Source: Chitinophaga pollutisoli (GTDB taxonomy: Bacteria > Bacteroidota > Bacteroidia > Chitinophagales > Chitinophagaceae). From it: a stretch of DNA of 64,000 nucleotides. Position numbers and translations under genes: made by a program. Positions 60,647 through 64,000 of the stretch are shown piece after piece (position 1 is the first letter of the stretch; every line of letters begins with the position of its first letter). The stretch is taken from contig NZ_CP149822.1 in assembly GCF_038396755.1 (NCBI RefSeq), forward strand, positions 868,001 through 932,000, read 5' to 3'. The notes below the pieces were generated by a model. It was not told the origin of the DNA and searched no databases. It saw only the letters and a list, made by a program, of their open reading frames with translations.

Positions 60647-63235
60647 ATGCATCAAATGAGAAAATTGTACGTCCTCCTCGCAGGACTGTTCCTCCTCCAG
60701 CTTCAATCCATTGCCCAGGCGCCTCCCGCCGGCCAACGCCCTTCCGGCGCAGGCGCACCGCAACGCCCCGGCGGCCCCGGCGGCCCCGGCGGACAAGCCC
60801 CCGCCATCGGGCACATCTACGGCAAACTGGTCGACGCCAAAACGAAACAACCCGTTGAATATGCTTCCGTGGCGCTCCTGCGCCAGCGCGACTCCTCCGT
60901 GGTAACCGGCATGCTCTCCAAAGGCAATGGCGACTTCTCCCTGGAGAACCTCCCCTTCGGCCCCTACCTCATCCGCATTAACTTCATGGGTTACACCACT
61001 TTATTCAAAAAAGTGACCGTATCCCCGCAAGCCATGGCGCAAGACCTCGGCAACATCCGCCTGGAGCCTAATGTAAAGGCCCTCAGCGAAGTGGAAGTCA
61101 CCGGCCAACGCTCCGCCTTCCAGATGGCGATCGATAAAAAAGTGTTTAACGTCGACCGGAACCTTACTTCCGTGGGCGGCACCGCCACCGACGTGCTCAA
61201 AAGCGTGCCTTCCGTCAACATCGATATCGACGGGAACGTACAGGTACGCAATTCCTCCCCCAACATCTTCGTGGACGGCAAGCCCAGCACGCTCACCCTC
61301 GACCAGATTCCCGCAGACGCCATTGAGAGCGTGGAACTGATCACCAACCCCTCCGCCCGGTACGACGCCGAAGGCATGAGCGGCATCATCAACATCGTGC
61401 TGAAAAAGAACAAGAAAGCCGGCTTCAACGGGCAGATCCAGGGCGGTATCGGCACCAACGACAAATATAACCTGGGCGGCAACATTTCCGCCCGCCAGGG
61501 CAAATGGAATGTGTCCGCCAACTATAATCTCAACATGAACCGCAACTGGGGCGAAGGCGTTACCGACCGGGAGAACTTCGCTACCGGCAACACACCGAAA
61601 AGCTTTATCAATCAGCTGAGCGACAGCTATGGCGGCGGCAAATTCCAGTTCGGCCGTATCGGGGTGGATTATTTCATGGATAACCGCAACACCCTTTCGC
61701 TGTCGCAGAACATCGTAGGCGGTTCTTTCAAAAACCATGACGAACTGGGCAGCCGGTATTTTGACGAGAACAAGGGCCTTACCAGCCGCAACCACCGCAT
61801 CACCGACAGCAAATTCGGCTTCAACAACTACACCACCACGCTCGGTTACAAGCACCTCTTTTCCGAACCCAACAAGGAACTGACGGCCGACGTGTCCATG
61901 AACCTCAGCAACAACAACCGCAACGGCGGGTTTACCACTTTCCCGCAGAACCTCGCGGGCGAACCGGCGGGCGACGCTTATATACAATCGAACAACGGGA
62001 AGGGCAATACCAACTTCTATTCCTTCCAGGCCGATTATGTGGACCCGGTTGGCAAAACCGGCAAGTTTGAAACGGGTGTGAAGGGATCGTTCCGGAATTA
62101 TGAAAGCATTTATGATGTATATGAAGGCGGCCAGTATTCCGATGCCATGTCCAACGACTATGCGTATAAAGAACAGATCTACGCCGCGTATGTGAACTAT
62201 TCCAACGCCATTAAGAACTTCGGTTACCAGGTGGGCCTGCGCGCGGAGCAGTATGTTTATTCCGGCGCCATCCCGAGCGAGAACAAAATTTTCGAGCCTA
62301 CGAAAGCCGTGCCCGGCCTTTTCCCCAGCGCGTATTTATCCTACAAGTTGCCAAAGGAACAGGAGCTGCAGCTGAATTACTCGCGCCGGGTGAACCGGCC
62401 GAACTTCTTCCAGCTGGTGCCTTACCGCGACTTCAGCGATCCGCTGAACCACCGCGAAGGCAACCCCAATCTCACCCCCGAATACACCAACTCGCTGGAG
62501 TTCAGCTATATGAAACAATGGAAGAACCACAACTTCCTCGGTTCGCTGTACTACCGCAATACCAACAACCTCATCAGCACCCTCAACACCCCCATTTCGG
62601 CGGGCAACGATACGCTGCTGACCACCTTCGTGAACGCCAACAAAAACTTCAGCTACGGTGCGGAGCTGACGATGAAGAACCAGATCATCAAGGGCTGGGA
62701 CATCACCACCAACGTCAACCTCTATCAAACGGAGCTGCAGGTGCGCAATGACAAGGAATCCTACAACAACCGTGGTTTCAGCTGGCTGGCGAAGGTGAAT
62801 TCAGAAACGAAGTTGCCGTATAACTTCACGCTGCAGGTAACGGCCAATTACCAGGCGCCCGCTATTACGATACCGCAGGGTAGCGGCGGCGGCGGTCGTG
62901 GCGGCGGAGGCCCCATGGGCATGCCACCATCCTCGGCGCAAGGCACGATCAAAGGCCTGAGCTCCGTGGACCTTGCGCTGAAAAAGGATTTCCTGAAGAA
63001 CAAAGCCGCTTCGGTAACGCTGGCGCTGAGCGATGTGTTCAACACACGGCAGTTTGAGATCGACCAGGAGTCGATGTTCTTTTCCCAGTACATGCTGCGC
63101 AAACGCGAATCCCGCATTTTAAAGCTGAACTTCTCCTACCGTTTCGGCAAGATGGACGCGCAGATTTTCAAGCGCCGCAACAACCGTTCCAGCGCCGATG
63201 GCATGCAGATGGAAGGCGGGCAGGGTGGATTTTAA
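60647..63235 (+). CDS. TonB-dependent outer-membrane receptor (OMP_b-brl_3 type)
   Basis: An 862-residue outer-membrane protein with a signal peptide (MRKLYVLLAGLFLLQLQSIA), a Pro/Gly/Gln-rich linker and a carboxypeptidase-regulatory-like domain (HIYGKLVDAKTKQPVEYASV). The plug-like domain reads VLKSVPSVNIDIDGNVQVRN, then NIFVDGKPSTLTLDQIPADA. A large barrel ends near FSYRFGK. A glycine-rich loop (GGGGRGGGGPMGMPP) lies in the barrel and the C-terminus is a short extra tail. The family takes up unknown ligands. The start at 60647 is preferred to 60596 because the signal peptide then lies at the N-terminus. Confidence 0.9.
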   Translation: MHQMRKLYVLLAGLFLLQLQSIAQAPPAGQRPSGAGAPQRPGGPGGPGGQAPAIGHIYGKLVDAKTKQPVEYASVALLRQRDSSVVTGMLSKGNGDFSLENLPFGPYLIRINFMGYTTLFKKVTVSPQAMAQDLGNIRLEPNVKALSEVEVTGQRSAFQMAIDKKVFNVDRNLTSVGGTATDVLKSVPSVNIDIDGNVQVRNSSPNIFVDGKPSTLTLDQIPADAIESVELITNPSARYDAEGMSGIINIVLKKNKKAGFNGQIQGGIGTNDKYNLGGNISARQGKWNVSANYNLNMNRNWGEGVTDRENFATGNTPKSFINQLSDSYGGGKFQFGRIGVDYFMDNRNTLSLSQNIVGGSFKNHDELGSRYFDENKGLTSRNHRITDSKFGFNNYTTTLGYKHLFSEPNKELTADVSMNLSNNNRNGGFTTFPQNLAGEPAGDAYIQSNNGKGNTNFYSFQADYVDPVGKTGKFETGVKGSFRNYESIYDVYEGGQYSDAMSNDYAYKEQIYAAYVNYSNAIKNFGYQVGLRAEQYVYSGAIPSENKIFEPTKAVPGLFPSAYLSYKLPKEQELQLNYSRRVNRPNFFQLVPYRDFSDPLNHREGNPNLTPEYTNSLEFSYMKQWKNHNFLGSLYYRNTNNLISTLNTPISAGNDTLLTTFVNANKNFSYGAELTMKNQIIKGWDITTNVNLYQTELQVRNDKESYNNRGFSWLAKVNSETKLPYNFTLQVTANYQAPAITIPQGSGGGGRGGGGPMGMPPSSAQGTIKGLSSVDLALKKDFLKNKAASVTLALSDVFNTRQFEIDQESMFFSQYMLRKRESRILKLNFSYRFGKMDAQIFKRRNNRSSADGMQMEGGQGGF

Positions 63236-63256
63236 CCCTTTGTGAAAGCGAAAACA

Positions 63257-63294
63257 TAAAAAAAGGCCGGCAGTACGTACTGCCGGCCTTTTTT
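63257..63294. terminator. Bidirectional rho-independent terminator
   Basis: GGCCGGCAGTAC/GTACTGCCGGCC (63265-63288) is a perfect 24-base palindrome flanked by A7 and T6. It lies between the receptor gene and the convergent pcm. Confidence 0.85.
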
Positions 63295-63309
63295 GTAATA
63301 CCTTTCCTG

Positions 63310-63966
63310 CTAGCTGTTTTTACCGGCGAGCATGGGAACGAAGGAGAAATTATCGAAAATTTCTTCTTCGAATTGGTCCTCGGCCACTTTGGTGATGCGG
63401 AGCATACGCTGCACATCGCCGCCACCGACGGGGATGACCATTTTACCGCCGATTTTGAGCTGTTTGAGCAGTTTTTCGGGGATCTGGGGTGCCGCCGCCG
63501 TTACGAGCACTTTGTCGAACGGTGCATAGGTAGGCAGCCCCTCGTAGCCGTCTCCGTAAAAGAACCGGAGGGTCGGATACTTGTTTTTAAAGGGAAATAA
63601 CTTGACCAGGTCGAACAGTTTTTTTTGCCGTTCGATGGTGTAGACATGCGCTTTCAGTTCTCCGAGCACACAAGCCTGGTAGGCGCTTCCGGTGCCGATC
63701 TCCAGGATCTTCTCAAAGGGTTTCACTTCCAGTAGCTGCGACTGGTAAGCCACCGTGTAGGGCTGCGAAATCGTTTGCCCCTCCCCGATCGGGAATGCCC
63801 TGTCTTCATACGCGATTCCTTCGAACGCGGTATCCAGGAAATAATGCCGGGGGATGTTGTTGATGGCTGCCAGTACGTTTTCGTCCGTAATCCCTTTCTT
63901 TCTGATGTTGTCAACCAATTGTCTGCGTAGTCCTTTTTGTTTGTAGTTGTCTTCGTACCGCCTCAT
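63310..63966 (-). CDS. pcm: Protein-L-isoaspartate O-methyltransferase
   Basis: A 218-residue SAM-dependent methyltransferase that repairs isoaspartyl residues in damaged proteins. IGEGQTISQPYTVAYQSQLL carries the conserved GQTISQP site, and EKILEIGTGSAYQACVLGEL is SAM motif I. APFDKVLVTAAAPQIPEKLL and LKIGGKMVIPVGG complete the family pattern. Its -7 box lies seven bases before the start codon. Confidence 0.96.
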   Translation of the reverse strand: MRRYEDNYKQKGLRRQLVDNIRKKGITDENVLAAINNIPRHYFLDTAFEGIAYEDRAFPIGEGQTISQPYTVAYQSQLLEVKPFEKILEIGTGSAYQACVLGELKAHVYTIERQKKLFDLVKLFPFKNKYPTLRFFYGDGYEGLPTYAPFDKVLVTAAAPQIPEKLLKQLKIGGKMVIPVGGGDVQRMLRITKVAEDQFEEEIFDNFSFVPMLAGKNS

Positions 63967-63973
63967 ATTACTG

Positions 63974-63981
63974 CAAAAATA
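63974..63981 (-). promoter_or_regulatory. Promoter -7 box for pcm
   Basis: On the minus strand the sequence is TATTTTTG, seven bases before the ATG at 63966, giving a very short or absent leader. Confidence 0.45.
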
Positions 63982-64000
63982 ACCATTACCCCGGTAATTC

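Overview
The window reads as a chromosomal segment of a GC-rich member of the Bacteroidota, most likely a Chitinophagaceae (Chitinophaga-like) bacterium. Support comes from a SusC/SusD pair with an ECF sigma/FecR switch, a type IX secretion sorting domain, a 7TM-DISM sensor kinase, STN and carboxypeptidase-regulatory-like TonB receptors, and many TAnnTTTG promoter -7 boxes. There is no rRNA, phage, intact insertion sequence or CRISPR array. One tRNA (His) is present.

Layout. 1-9.2 kb: the end of a MarR regulator, a two-component system (7TM kinase plus LuxR-type regulator), a cellobiose 2-epimerase-like enzyme, a membrane-anchored glutamate-synthase-like FMN protein, a methyltransferase, a DEAD-box helicase and a DUF1080 protein. 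9.3-15 kb: an ABC-2 exporter operon (NEW3 protein, ATPase, permease), a 5'(3')-nucleotidase, a DeoR regulator and a YihY/BrkB membrane protein. 15-22.5 kb: sigma factor, FecR anti-sigma factor, SusC and SusD, a self-regulated outer-membrane uptake locus with no adjacent glycosidase. 22.6-31.5 kb: a two-gene reductase/SDR operon, a galactose mutarotase next to a Nudix-like regulator, a DUF885 protein, a GH109-like protein, dipeptidase E and methionine aminopeptidase. 31.5-36.2 kb: a carbohydrate stretch with a PL6 lyase, a sugar acyltransferase-like membrane protein and an aldose-epimerase-like protein; a perfect LacI-type palindrome precedes the lyase. 36.3-39.7 kb: a two-gene unit of a VioB/RebD-like protein and a secreted beta-propeller. 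39.8-42.4 kb: a five-gene operon (GNAT YjdJ type, coiled-coil protein, YjdI ferredoxin, pirin, AlkD-like). 42.5-50.7 kb: bioA, a DUF2911 protein, an SRPBCC protein, a lone ABC-2 permease, sppA, folK and a deoxynucleoside kinase. 50.8-57.7 kb: a small double-glycine-leader peptide gene, outer-membrane and repeat proteins, a flavoprotein and a macroglobulin/TonB-plug fusion. 57.9-64 kb: an unknown protein with an attenuator-like leader, tRNA-His, a DUF445 protein, a large TonB-dependent receptor and pcm.

Five genes (SusC, FecR, the PL6 lyase, bioA and a lipoprotein) have broken frames. Each would be restored by one extra base in a G/C or A/T homopolymer, and the restored lengths fit their families. 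A common sequencing or assembly artefact is the simplest explanation, so these genes should be treated as probably intact in the organism.

The items most likely to be new are the VioB-like/propeller pair, the double-glycine peptide with helically phased repeats upstream, the 16-residue-repeat STN protein, and the leader hairpin before the unknown gene at 57.9-59.1 kb.
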